Assembly (NCBI GenBank): GCA_005223375.1
Contig: RXOD01004492.1
Location: 1 to 21,536, forward strand
DNA length: 21,536 nt
Source: Amoebophrya sp. AT5.2
Taxonomy: Eukaryota; Sar; Dinophyceae; Syndiniales; Amoebophryaceae
Reading direction: 5' to 3'
This document shows, piece after piece, positions 9,818-20,800 of the stretch. Every line of letters begins with the position of its first letter. Within the stretch, counting starts at the first letter, position 1. The translations under genes and the position numbers were made by a program. The notes under the pieces were generated by a model. It saw only the letters and a program-made list of their open reading frames with translations. It ran no database searches and was not told where the DNA came from.

Positions 9818-12800
9818 ATGTCGTCGGCGCCAACTCGAAAGCGGCCTCTGAGGTCGCATTGTACTATGGCGTTTCTTGTCTCACTCTCAGGTGTCTTCCA
9901 ATTCGGGGTCATGTGTTTCGAAGCCGTTGAGAGTACTAGCGGTCCGGCGACAGCGACCTTGCCGAGCTCTGCCGGGCGAATCGGTTTCCTTGATGACTCG
10001 TTTCCTCCCAGGGCAGACCAAGTGGACGAGTTGAACCAGCGCGAAGGTCAGCTCCGTGACGAGGCGTTACCGGCCGCTACGACGCCATACGATCCCGTAT
10101 CTCGTGGGATGAAGATGCATGAGTCTCGGGATGTCGCCGCACGAAATCCAGATCCACACAGCACGAATAGAGCGGCGCCGCCAGCAGCACAAAAAAGTTC
10201 GGAGACCTTGGAAGATTCTGGAGGTACAACTGCAATCGTCAAAAGCAGCGCAGTAACTCTATCGACACTAGCAGTTGCTGGAGGTGCTGGCGACGTGCGC
10301 AACATCAACAGCGCGAGCGCGTTTTCCGACGCATCTAGGAGGGGCAGTGCAAGTGCCACACCCACAACAGCCTCATCGTCATCGGCCGACCCTCACCTCG
10401 ACACAAGAAGACCCAGCAGCGATACTAGTATTGGTATTGACAGCGGGGGTGCAACGGCCAGTTCCGCTGCGCAGAGATCATCCTTTCTCGAGGCTACGGC
10501 TGGGGGAAAAATCGACGTGGACACGACAGTGACACTTTCGCTCGGCAGCGCACTTATAGGCAACACCTCCTCCAACAACTCCTCCAACAACTCCTCCAAC
10601 ACCTCCGCCAGCAATGCAACGGCAAACTCATCATCACCAGCAGCTGCAGCAGCTACCACTCCGGCGCCGCCAACCGCGACACAGTATAACCCGATAACGT
10701 CCACGTCTCCCCTGCACGGCATAACAACCGGGGCCTATGACATCTACGGCGTAGCGAACAGTATCAGTAAATGGCAAGATAATGGGGCAGGCTCAAACGA
10801 CGCGGGCGGCCTTGGCGGAACAGAAGTCCTCCACTACGACCTGCTCAGGGACGAAAGAAAAGCCGTACCGCCACGAATCAGCCGGGAGGTACCTGCTTCT
10901 TGTGCTTGAACAATCTTTCTAGAAACTTGACCTGCGCCGGCACACTGCGCAGCATTTTGTCATCGTGAGAACGAAATGGATGGAAGTTGCATTTCCATAC
11001 GCCGACCGATACCCTTTACAAGCGGCAGAGCACCGCGCACAAGGACGCGCACGTGTACCTTAGGTCAGCTCACGCAACGGCAGCAAGCAGTGCGAGTGCG
11101 ACGAGCATCAACTAGACAACTTCAATCTATCTCTAATCAAGGAAGCAAGTGGAATTTACAACTACATGAGAATAATTAACTGACTCATGATCAATCGACA
11201 GACGACCGAAGCAGTTTACCACGTGGTAGATAGAATGTTGTCCCGGAATGGGGTGCTCGTGCGGGGGCAGGAGGGCCGCGGCGAGGTTTACTCGGGGCAC
11301 AACACGAGCGACGCCAAGCAAGTCCAACGGCGCACGGCCATTGTGCTCAACCGCATGAACGCATTCAGCGAGTATCGACCGAATCCGCTGCCGGCAACGG
11401 ATCCCTGGGCGTACGCCTCCTCCGCAGACTTCCAGCGAGAGCTGATAATCCGAGATGACAAATACAGGAAAATGTATCATACTTACGTCATGTTGTACAT
11501 GTACTTTTAGCGTCATACATTCAGGAGCAGATGGAATGGCTCGTTTTTTTGCTACTGGCTGCAACATCACCCGCGCTGTGAGTTTGTAGTTAATCTACAC
11601 CTGCTTCTTTGTCTTTGAGTTGCTATATGCTATCTTGCGTCTTGTTTTGCATTCGTACCCTAAGACCACGAGCCTTGTGACACCCCTTCGTTCTGTACTA
11701 TGATCCCAGCATGGCTCGTTTGGCTCTGCAAATGCACATGCAGATGCTTTCGACGCACGGATGGAAATGGATGTCGAAAATCGGGATCACTTGCAAAAAC
11801 AAAGTGAAAAATTTGTCGGCGATCAAATCACGACGTCGGCATCACAGGTACAACGCGCAGATGCTTACTGCCCGGCGCCAGATTATTGACACGGTGAAGC
11901 ACGACCCGGCGCGCGCGGAGATTACGCAGTACGTCGGGAAGTGGAACGAGCTGAAGTGCGCCATGCCGGGAAACGTGATTCCGCTCCGCACCTTCGTCAC
12001 AACGCGCGTCCCGATGCTGCAGGCCCAGGCCAACAGCGCGGCGGGACTGGAGCGCATGAAGAACTTCCGCTTAAACGATTTACCGATCCGGCAACTGCCG
12101 CTACCGGAGGAACCCTGTCTTCCGAAAACACCGGCAATGATCAACGGAAGTATTGATTGACTTCGATTTTTGTCGTGGTCGTCCACGTACTTATATGTAT
12201 TGATACGACCACTGATCCCATCTGGAACCTACTTCTTGAAGATCCAGGAAGTCGCAGTTCTTTTCTCGGAAAAAAATTCAGATTCCAAGGCCGGGCAGCA
12301 GATTTTGCAGGACCTTAGCGCAGCAGTAGCTAACCAGACGGCCTCGAGCAATAGCAGTACGAATGCAACCTCCACCTCCGGAAACACGTCGAATGCGACC
12401 GGCGGTGGCAACGCATCGAATGGGACGCCCTTCATCTCGAGCGCGTTTCTACAGGACGTCGCAGTGGACACAGTCGCGGAGATGTCGTGGAGCACAACGG
12501 GTATCAACGGCGGTAGCGATACGACAGCGTTCCAGGCACTGACAATGCGGCAGACCATTCCCACCATGGACGAAGAAGCGACCGACGGAACCGTGCAAGT
12601 GACAAATCCCTGGACGGGCGAGGTGGTCGACGTTGCCCTGCTCTCACCAGAAGAAGCCGCGGCCGCAGCCCAGGCCCCGGAATACAGTTTGGATTACGGT
12701 ACCGATAGCACAGAAATCATTAAGTATCTTGAGCGATACTGTAGCTGTACAACCTCTTCTAGTTTCTCAAACTGACAACTTTCTTACCCGAGGCTGCTCT

Positions 12801-12994
12801 GAGGTCGAGTCGGAACAATCGACGACCCTGATCAAATATGAACCTGACGAGCTGCCGCGCCAGTTGGTACGAGTTTTCACCACGACATCGACATCATGAA
12901 CGTCATACATTGAATAAACTACGCTCACTGTGGTCACAGTCATTCTCAATACAGATACAATGAAAGAATAGCAGCTGCTAGTAGTACTAGCACC

Positions 12995-13029
<35 letters not shown>

Positions 13030-13652
13030 AAAAAATGAATTAAAAAAATATATCCCCGACATCAGCTGGTCTGGCTTTTCACAACGTGTTGCTGCCGCAG
13101 GACTGTTGGATGCTGTGTGCGCAGTACCCGAATTGCGCCGCGTGGAAGTACTCCCAGTGCACCAACGAGCAGTCGCTGTGTCAGGTGACTGCAGGCAACT
13201 GCTTTCTGTACGACACGACCGAGGTCGCGTTTGTGCCCCAGCCGCCCGACCGCGACTCCGGGACCAACATCGCACTAGTGGATCAGGAGTACCTGTACGG
13301 CTTCCGCTACTGTTTGGAGCCGATCCCAGCGGGCGCCTTCGACTTCGTGCCGTGGCTGTTCTTCGTGATCATGCTGCTCATTTGTTGCATGTTCGGCACC
13401 ATGTTCCGGGTAACGCGGGAAAAGCCGAAGAAAGGCATGTCGGTGGTGGACGATATCGCGAGCAGGCACGAAGAGGAGCACACAAACAAAATGCGGGACC
13501 TCAACACCCTGCGATGGGATCCGAAGCTAGGCTTCGTGGAAAAAGAAAAGAAAGGCCCGGCCCCGGGGACGGGAGTAGGACCACCAGTAGATCTGAAACA
13601 AACAGTAGCGCCAACTACATCTTCAGGAGGTGGGACAGCTGCACCGACATGA
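9818..13652 (+). CDS. Type I surface protein with sequon-rich stalks and a PAN/apple-like module (6 exons)
   Basis: Proposed exons are 9818-10888, 10953-11054, 11202-11473, 11848-12149, 12258-12746 and 13066-13652. They sum to 2823 nt (940 residues plus TGA), with all junctions GT-AG and in phase. The start at 9818 gives a basic leader followed by a hydrophobic core MAFLVSLSGVFQFGVMCF, a signal peptide or anchor; the ATG at 9866 is an alternative. Residues about 50-350 are Ser/Thr/Ala/Asn-rich with clustered N-x-S/T sequons, and a second sequon cluster lies near 600-640. The last exon carries a PAN-like core (QDCWMLCAQYPNCAAWKY...CFLY, about 757-793), a Cys-containing linker, one membrane helix (about 840-859, FVPWLFFVIMLLICC) and a charged tail of about 80 residues. 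PAN modules bind carbohydrate or protein, and in apicomplexans they occur in adhesins. The adhesin role here is inference. Least certain: exon 2 (two frames look coding) and the 12747 donor. Confidence 0.65.
10569..10601 (+). repeat. Short tandem repeat encoding an Asn-Ser-Ser sequon array
   Basis: A 12-base unit, CCTCCAACAACT or close to it, repeats about three times within the stalk of the PAN-like protein. It encodes Asn-Asn-Ser-Ser units, each containing N-glycosylation sequons. It probably expands and contracts by slippage. Confidence 0.6.
11474..11847 (+). other. Intron 3 of the PAN-like gene (374 nt)
   Basis: The donor GTATCA follows ...DDKYRK with AT of a split Met codon. The acceptor ATCACAG precedes G of that codon and then YNAQML..., phase 2. 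An open frame (11711 onward) reads through the acceptor, but the upstream exon joins in frame only through this splice. No repeat or other element was seen inside. Confidence 0.6.
12747..13065 (+). other. Intron 5 of the PAN-like gene (319 nt) with a CT microsatellite
   Basis: The donor GTACAA follows ...YLERYCS and the acceptor ATCAG precedes GLAFHNV..., phase 1, restoring a PAN-like module. An alternative donor at 12741 would drop two residues. An internal open stretch (about 12793-12866) looks mildly coding, but it cannot be joined in phase to the acceptor at 13066, so I leave it as intron. Confidence 0.5.
12997..13028 (+). repeat. (CT)16 dinucleotide microsatellite
   Basis: Sixteen uninterrupted CT units lie within the intron, ending 37 bases before the proposed acceptor at 13064-13065. 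It may act as an exaggerated polypyrimidine tract and is likely length-polymorphic. Confidence 0.9.
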
Positions 13653-14442
13653 TCTGTACCTAGAAATTTACTCTTCTATTACATCTACTCCGGTACGTGT
13701 TTTGCGTGAAACAAATGTACTTCAACTATTCATAGAGCACGGTTCTGGAACAAAGCTCTCGAAGCGGTCCCTGCTATTCACCAGCATTTATTCCTATTCG
13801 CTTGATCCCCAGCGGCACTGACTCGTGCAGAAGCGGATGAAGATGAACAGTCGTCCGTCGCTATTACCATTGGTAGGTATTGCGAGAGGGTCTAGCACTA
13901 GCTTTTCTGTTTGGAGTAGAAAACGAAAACGTCGCGCGGCTACGCCTTCGCCCCATTCCAAGAAAATGAACAGCGGGAGCCCCTGCGAAGATGTGGACGA
14001 TGTTGCTGATGCAACAAGAGCGGAACAATCAAGCAGCTGGTGGCTAAATAATAGCATAGAGACGTTGTAGACGAGGACTGCTGTAGTTGATGTGGCTATG
14101 GTGCCGCTGAATGACTACGTCCAGGCTTAGAACCGCTCCACGTCACTGTGGAGTTGGAGCCCTGGCTTTGTGCTTCAAGTTCAATCGAACTCGACGTGTT
14201 CGGTTGGGGATCATGCTCATGTATTGTAGTAGCAGGTGCCTGTGCTGCACCAGCTCGTGGTAAATAATTCATTATTGTAAATTTTTTTTTCGCTTCCGGC
14301 CGAGCGATTTTTCGAGCTCGACGAGAGGGAGCGATATTGCACCTCCGACGCCATATGTAGTACTGAGCCGTACGGTACTATGCCAGTGCTGCAACGGGAA
14401 AATCGGGAACGAAAAATAAGGCGGTTCACGAAGTAGATCAAG

Positions 14443-14577
14443 ATGAGTCCACAGGTGGAGCAGGTGGACGAGGTGGAGTTGCAGCGTCTCAGTGGAGCCG
14501 CGGTAAAAGAAACTGGATACAGTCTCAGTCAGAATCTGCACGGCATGCGTGTGATGAACAAGAAACTCGTTTGTTGA
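14443..14577 (+). other. Small 44-codon open frame upstream of the CLC gene (possible uORF)
   Basis: ATG at 14443 to TGA at 14575-14577. It begins MSPQVEQVDEVELQRLSG and has the acidic/hydrophobic alternation of a short helix. It ends just before a TATAAAAG motif. It may be an upstream ORF, a missed first exon or chance. There is no homology that I recognise. Confidence 0.2.
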
Positions 14578-14579
14578 GG

Positions 14580-14587
14580 TATAAAAG
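14580..14587 (+). promoter_or_regulatory. TATA-box-like motif upstream of the CLC gene
   Basis: TATAAAAG lies 263 bases before the proposed CLC start at 14850. It matches the canonical TATA consensus, but one eight-base match in 1.2 kb is weak evidence. Promoter rules in this lineage are unknown, and core dinoflagellates are reported to use TTTT motifs instead. Confidence 0.2.
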
Positions 14588-14849
14588 GCCGAAACCTGCT
14601 TCGCATTGCCTCGCGGAACTATGTTGGATGGTTCTTCTTGCGGCGGGGAGTCACGGCTCCGGCAGATTGGCTTGGGAACACGAACACCTCCGCCGGTGCC
14701 TCTGCGGTAGCTCCTTCGTGCGACGCAGAAGTTGAAGTGGCTCCTGTTGTCCTTGTCGATCAGCCTCTGGGCCGCACCTCTCTGCACAAGGATCAGCAAA
14801 AAGCGCCTCCAGGTAGCCCCCACGTAGAATTAGCACGACCAGCATCAGC

Positions 14850-17800
14850 ATGTCGCAGCGGCAGATCCACCCGGCGACGGGGAGCCAGAGTGTGAGCATG
14901 GCTCCCCGCAAGAGTATGGTCGCAACGCCGCTCACAAACTTTGGGAGTCCGGGGCAGAGACGGAACTCAAAAGAAAACCTCGGCATAATTCCCTTCCCCT
15001 CCGGGGAAAAGGATCAAGAGGGCGTACTGCGTGCCTCGGGCCAGTCACTCAAGGCCGGCATGATGTCGGCGCCAGACGTATTTGCGGCTGGCGGGGGCGG
15101 AAGTACCTATATAATTTTCACCTGGGCTGCAGGAGTCAGTATAGAAGTGGCTCCGAATTCGCGATTGTCTTGGCAGGCTCCTCGTCCCCATAGCCATAGC
15201 AATACTAGCAAAAGCATCAACTACAGCACTACACCTACGGTAGAAACAAAGTCAGTCCAATAAACTGCTTCAGTCTATAATCTTAATCCACCGTAGCAAC
15301 GAAAATAATACAGCGGAAAAGCGCAACAGCCGGGAGTCGCAGCAGGGCCAGCCGGCGGCGGCGCAGAACGTTCGGAGTCACCGGCGGTCGTCAACCATTG
15401 AGTCCAGCACGGGGGAGCAGCTCATAGTCGCGCCGGAAGAGGAAAAATACGAAATGCGGGGACTCCTGATCAACGTCTTCATCTCGGTGCTCCTGGGGGT
15501 TCTCATTGGCGTTTGCGGCGCCATGTTCCACAACGCCGTGCACATGATGAAGGTAAATCTTCAAATAATTTGCGGGCGTGTGATGAGAGACAGAGTATGA
15601 GTAATATGAGTAGCTGTTCTTGAAAGTAGAACACGCTTAATAAATTTCATCTGAGCGCAAAGGGACGTGGTTGTCCCGTGTGTTTCATCTTCTGCTTCGG
15701 ACGGTTTGTGAACTGTTCTCAATACCGCTCGGCTTGTTGCAGTTGCCAGAATCAGAATGATTGAATGTCAATCACTTCCAGATCTTCTTTCGCGTAACGC
15801 TTGGTAATTTGATGGTGGATTGGTTTGACTCGGACGCCTACATCTTCGCGCACATGTGGCTTGGCGCAACCGCGTGCATTATGGCCGTCAGCTTCATCAC
15901 GCGGCACATGTGCCCCGAGTGTATCGGAGGCGGAATGGTTGCGACCAAAATCTGCATCTGCCTCTCGTCGCCGATTCAGCTGCAAATTATCGCATACCGC
16001 TTTGTGGTACTTCTGTTTGTTTGTGCAGGCGTAAAAAAGTAGGCGTCGTATCAGACTCGATTTTTGGTCCTGCACTCAGCCACCGGTAAGTATTTCCACT
16101 TTCATCCTCAGCTTTCCGCGATTTACATCGGTGGCGGATCTCCGCTGGGAATTGAGGCCCCTACGTTCCACCTTTCTGCTGCGATCGCGTCGAACGCCAA
16201 CCGGTTCATCGAAAAGTTGGACAACACGATTCTGAATGCGGACACCATGCCCCAGATCGTGCTCATCGGCTGCGTCGCGGGACTCTCCCAAGCGTTCAAT
16301 ACGCCGATCGGGAGTCTGCTTTTCGTCCTGGAGGAGTTTGATTTCGTACGGCGGTCGCACATAACCTTCGTCATGATCGTTGCCTGCAGCGTGCCCGCGA
16401 CGGCGGTGTCGCTTTACCTGAAGAAGAGCTTCAACCTACACTCGTCGTTTCTAGCGCTGCCGCCACCGGAAAACCTTGCGAGCAATGGTGCGTCTGTCAA
16501 TGAATTGGCTTCGTCGATTGCACAGCCCGTTTGAATGCGACCGGCGATTTCTTCTTGCCGATGAAGAGTATCCATCGCATCAGCGATTTCGGCCTTTCCC
16601 TTTCGGGAAGTACCACACATAGAGTTAAGCTGCTGCCTCGTGCACGTGCTGCCAGCACTATACTACGACTAGTGGCTGTGGCTGCTCGTCCTGCTTCTTT
16701 TACTCTTTCTCTAGGTACCTATAAATAATATAGCTTATATGTTTATACAACTCCCTTCCTCTACTACACACACTGCAGATGTTTCGCTTTTGCTTCTGTA
16801 TGTGTACGCGGCGCTCATCGGTGCGATAACGGCGATGTTCAGCGAGATGTTTTCCGAGATGGTGCTCCGGTTTCGGAGCCGGTTCGCGAGTTTCGTGAGC
16901 TCGTTCGAGACCGACGATCACGATGAAAATGGTTCGAAACTCGACGGGGCCCCGGGAGATCAGGAGGACCCGCAGCAGCAGCCTTCGTCCTCGTTCACTG
17001 AGGAGCAGGCGAGGCGGTTCTCGCTGGACACGAGCGATGACTTCTTTAAGTCCGACAGCGGGTCCGCGACCGCCTCCGGGTTCCATCCAGCGTCGGCTGT
17101 CGACCGGCTCTCCGAGCAGGGCGGCAAGCCCCGAAACAGCCACGGGGGAAGCTCGTCAACTCCAACGGGGGCGACGCCACCATCTTCGGGCAACACGGCG
17201 CCGGCAGCCGGGCAGGGGCAGGGGCAGCTGCCCAATCAGCCCAACATTCCGGGGCAAATGAGCGCGTCGTCATCGCCAACAACGGGGCACCAGCAGCTTC
17301 CGAACCAACACTCGCACGAGTCGTCCATACCTCCGCTGAGCGGGGGAGGGGGTGGCGCGGCCGCAGCCGCAGGAGCCGCTGCTGCGGACCAGAAGCAGAG
17401 CAGCGCGAAAGGCCCGACTTCAGTCGCCAGTACGTTGACAGGGCAAAGCAGTAACGCGCCGCTGAATCACCGCTCGACGGTGTTGCAGGATCCGCAGAAC
17501 ATCGTGCACGGACAGATTCTGGTAGCGTCCATCAAGAACAACGCTCGGAAGCTTTTTCATTTCGACAAGCTAAAGCCGACGGAGAAGGGCTACTTTCTTC
17601 TGAACATCGCGGCCGGCAGTGTGGTTGGTTTGTCCGGCATACTCGTCTACAACGTGATGCGGCTGCAGATAAACGTGCACTGCGAGCAGTGGAAAAAAAG
17701 CTGCCCCGACGCGTGGGGCAGCGGGGAGCAACTGCTGGAGTACTTGCACCGAAAAGCGCATCAAGCAGCGAACCGGGATGAGCTTGACTACACGACCGTC

Positions 17801-20800
17801 GGCGCCGGGGGCGCGACAGCATTGGTGCGGCGTCATCTCGGTGCTGCTTCCGTGGGCGCGAAGGGGGAGCTTGCCACTGCCGGCGCTGGGGGCCACTCTT
17901 CCGACTCGCAAAGCGGACTTGAGCTTGTTGGCCGCTCCTACGATGAGGAAGATTTTCCGAGTGACAGGGAAAACGACGTTGCGGTGACGACGTTAGCCGG
18001 AGGCGGCATGCAGGTTCGAAGCACGTCGAGAACGGACCCCGGATACACGCGTGCTGAGGTGTACAGTGGGGAGAGTTTCGGTGCGGCGCGGCTTCATGAC
18101 CTAGGTTCATCCGCAAGCAGCGATAACAATCTTGCACAAAAGCTTCCCTCAACGTCAACATACTCCTCATCGTCCACTACCACCTCGGAGCGGACCAGCG
18201 CTGAGAAATCATCTACATCTTCTACTTTTTCTAGTACTTCTAGTAGCAGAAGCAGAAGCAGTAGCTCCTCATTCTCATCGTCATCGTCATCTTCACCGTC
18301 GCAAAGAGGGTCGTCCACCTCGTCGCATGAGATGCAGCCGGGCCGCGAGCATCATGATACGGGCAGCCGATCGTTTGTGTCATCGTCTTCGTCCGGATCC
18401 GGTCCAGTTGGAGGTGTAGAAGACTTAAATAACGCTGACGGAGAAGAGGCGGGCAGAGGACAAGACACAGTTCGACTTCCGCAGTCTCGTCCAAGTAGCT
18501 CGAGTGGTACTTGGTCAGCGACCGCAGACCTTATCGTGGAGCAGTATCAGCTGAAAGGCGCGACCGACGAATCTCGGCGCTCGCCGCGACATCACCAGAA
18601 GTCGCCCTTTTTGCGGAGCCGCAACGCCGATGCTCCTCCTGGAGGCGATTCTCATGTCGATGGATTTAGCGTGAGGCACAAGTCACCATCAATTTTTCGA
18701 GATGAAATCATCGGGGGCGCAATAGAAGGCGCCGCAGACGGAGGCGACGGCGATCTCGGAGACACAGCCCTTCGAAGCGAGTCGTCGACGTCGTATGGAG
18801 GTCAGAGGCGCAGCCTCGGCACTGGGCAGAGGAAACAAGGAAACGAATCAGGCGTCGCCGGGCGTTGGGGGGAATCGCTATCGCTACCTTTACCTTCTCC
18901 AGTACTAGAAGACGGCATAGGGAATAAAGGGATTGATCTGCATGGTAGAACTTTGCTAACCGACGAAATTTCATTAGCAGGCGAAGAGGGCCGTGCAGCC
19001 CCTGAACAGGATGAGACGCTTTTCGGGCGGTTTCGGCGGCACCTCGGCAGCAGCTCTTTCGTCGACTATGGGCCGATCAGTATCGGCGGAATGGCCTGCA
19101 CCTACTTCGTGGTCGGGTTCCTGAAGATGTTTGCGGTGGCCGTGTGTACAGCCGCGGGGGGTAGTGGCGGCATGTTTGCTCCGGCCATGATTATGGGGGG
19201 GTATTTCGGTGGCGGGTTGGGGTCCCTACTCAAGTGGGCCTCCGGACCGGAGGACCCGGTGAACGGAACCTATCTGCAGCTCTGCGTCCTCTTCGGCATG
19301 GTGGGCTTCTTTTCCGCAAGTCACAGACTGCCACTTACAGGTACCAGAGTTCTTATTCTTAGCGACAGCAACAGGCACCGCACGACCTTTGTCGAATTTG
19401 ATTGAATAAATTGATTCTGGTGGTGCACCCAGGTTCCCTCTGCATTTACGAGCTGATTGTGGCGTCGACGGATGAGGACAAAACGATCGCGGGCACTTAC
19501 ATTGTTTCCCGGCTGTTCTTTCCCATGCTGGTGTGCTCCATTGTCAGCTTTTGTCTGTCCATCTACATGCACCCGCAGGCCCTTCTCGAAAGAACGATGG
19601 AACAGGACGGGCTGCACGATCTATGCTTCGGATCAGGCGAGGACATGGACGGATCGGACCCCTGGGCTGTGGATGAGGACGGGTCCGACAGCGACTCCGA
19701 CACAGAAAGCTCGACGGAAGAAGAAACCGCGGACAGGGACGGCGCGGGTACTGATACTAGCTGTAGTGCGTATTTCTTTGTCCATGGTTCTCGAACTTCA
19801 GCCTGAGTGATTCTAACTCTGGCTCCGTAGAAAAAGCAACTAAGTACTTCTACTAGAAGCAACCTTCTACCACTACCTCAAGCTCTAGATCATACTTTCT
19901 TAGCAGTAAAGATAGTGCCCCGAGCTTGACGTGGTCCAGGAGTAAGATGGTGATGACCCACCTATGGCTATGTCCTCGCGCGTCGCACTATCCTGTAGCC
20001 ATCCGATAGCTCCACACCCTACCAGGCACGGTCGAGGGTGGTCGGCAGAGTGGGTCGAGCGTGAAATCGAACGAGCAGACAAACTTCATGTCGATGGTTT
20101 CCAAGACCTTGCTGCCTCCCGAGCTAATGCAGGCGGGCAAAGGGCGGCGGCAGTCGGTGGACCTTGGTTTGGTTTTCCGGAAAAAACCAAGTTTGCCACT
20201 TTATGAGACGGGTTCGTTTGCAGCTGCGCCCAAGCGCGAAAATAAACTAATAGAGAGGAAGCAGAAGACGCCATCGGGATCCAGTGCCGGCGCCGGATCC
20301 AATTCCCCAGCCCCCGAAGACGACATTAACGACGGGGCCCGCGGCGGAAGTTCGACCAGTGGCGGTGGTAGCGTCAGCGGAGGCGGAAAGCGGAAACCGA
20401 GCGTAAAGACAGAAGACGGCACGGATTACAGCGAGCCAGTGCTGATGACGGGTACCCTTCGTTGTATTCCGCCGAGCTACTTGTAGTTCGTTGTACTTCA
20501 TAAAAGTCCTTCATTTACATTCGTCGATCGACTTCGAGTTCGACCAGCTGCATTGCACAAGCATCGATGGATGAATGGAATGCGACCACAGACACCGAGC
20601 GCGAGAAATTGAAGATTCGTCGCGCGTCGCACCCGCCGACTGCGGAGGCGACGAATACGAACGCGAGGATAGTGGAGTTCTACCGGAGGAACTCATCGGA
20701 CCTGCGAAAGGAGTTCGAGGCGCTGAAGCAGAGCATTGCGAACCCGCCCACCTCCAGTAGCAGTAAGCGCAGTTTCGTTCCGGATAAGAACCTCCTGAAG

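Larger units (their letters stand above)
13653..14849. other. Intergenic region / CLC leader, about 1.2 kb
   Basis: No gene is firmly supported. The stretch holds an 81-codon frame at 13825-14070 (basic, Ser-rich, no domain), a 44-codon frame at 14443-14577, a TATAAAAG at 14580-14587 and a long minus-strand frame (14272-14823) with no recognisable features. It should contain the 3' UTR of the PAN-like gene and the promoter and leader of the CLC gene. Confidence 0.45.

Noticed and set aside
12793..12866. Possible small exon between the proposed exons 5 and 6 of the PAN-like gene
   Set aside because: Its only open frame ends in phase 0, whereas the acceptor at 13066 needs phase 1. Skipping it gives a clean phase-1 join.
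13825..14070. 81-codon basic/Ser-rich frame after the PAN-like gene
   Set aside because: It contains a run of Arg/Lys resembling a nuclear signal, but no fold, homology or splice partner is visible. It is more likely 3' UTR.
14272..14823. Minus-strand open frame of 183 codons upstream of the CLC gene
   Set aside because: It has no recognisable domain or splice-consistent partner, and a composition of mixed low-information residues. It is probably chance in leader sequence.
16086..16111. A GTAAGT...CAG pair suggesting a 26-nt intron in the CLC gene
   Set aside because: It breaks the frame and is too short for the introns seen here. Splicing 16006 to 16112 gives the spacing expected between the filter and the gating-Glu motif.
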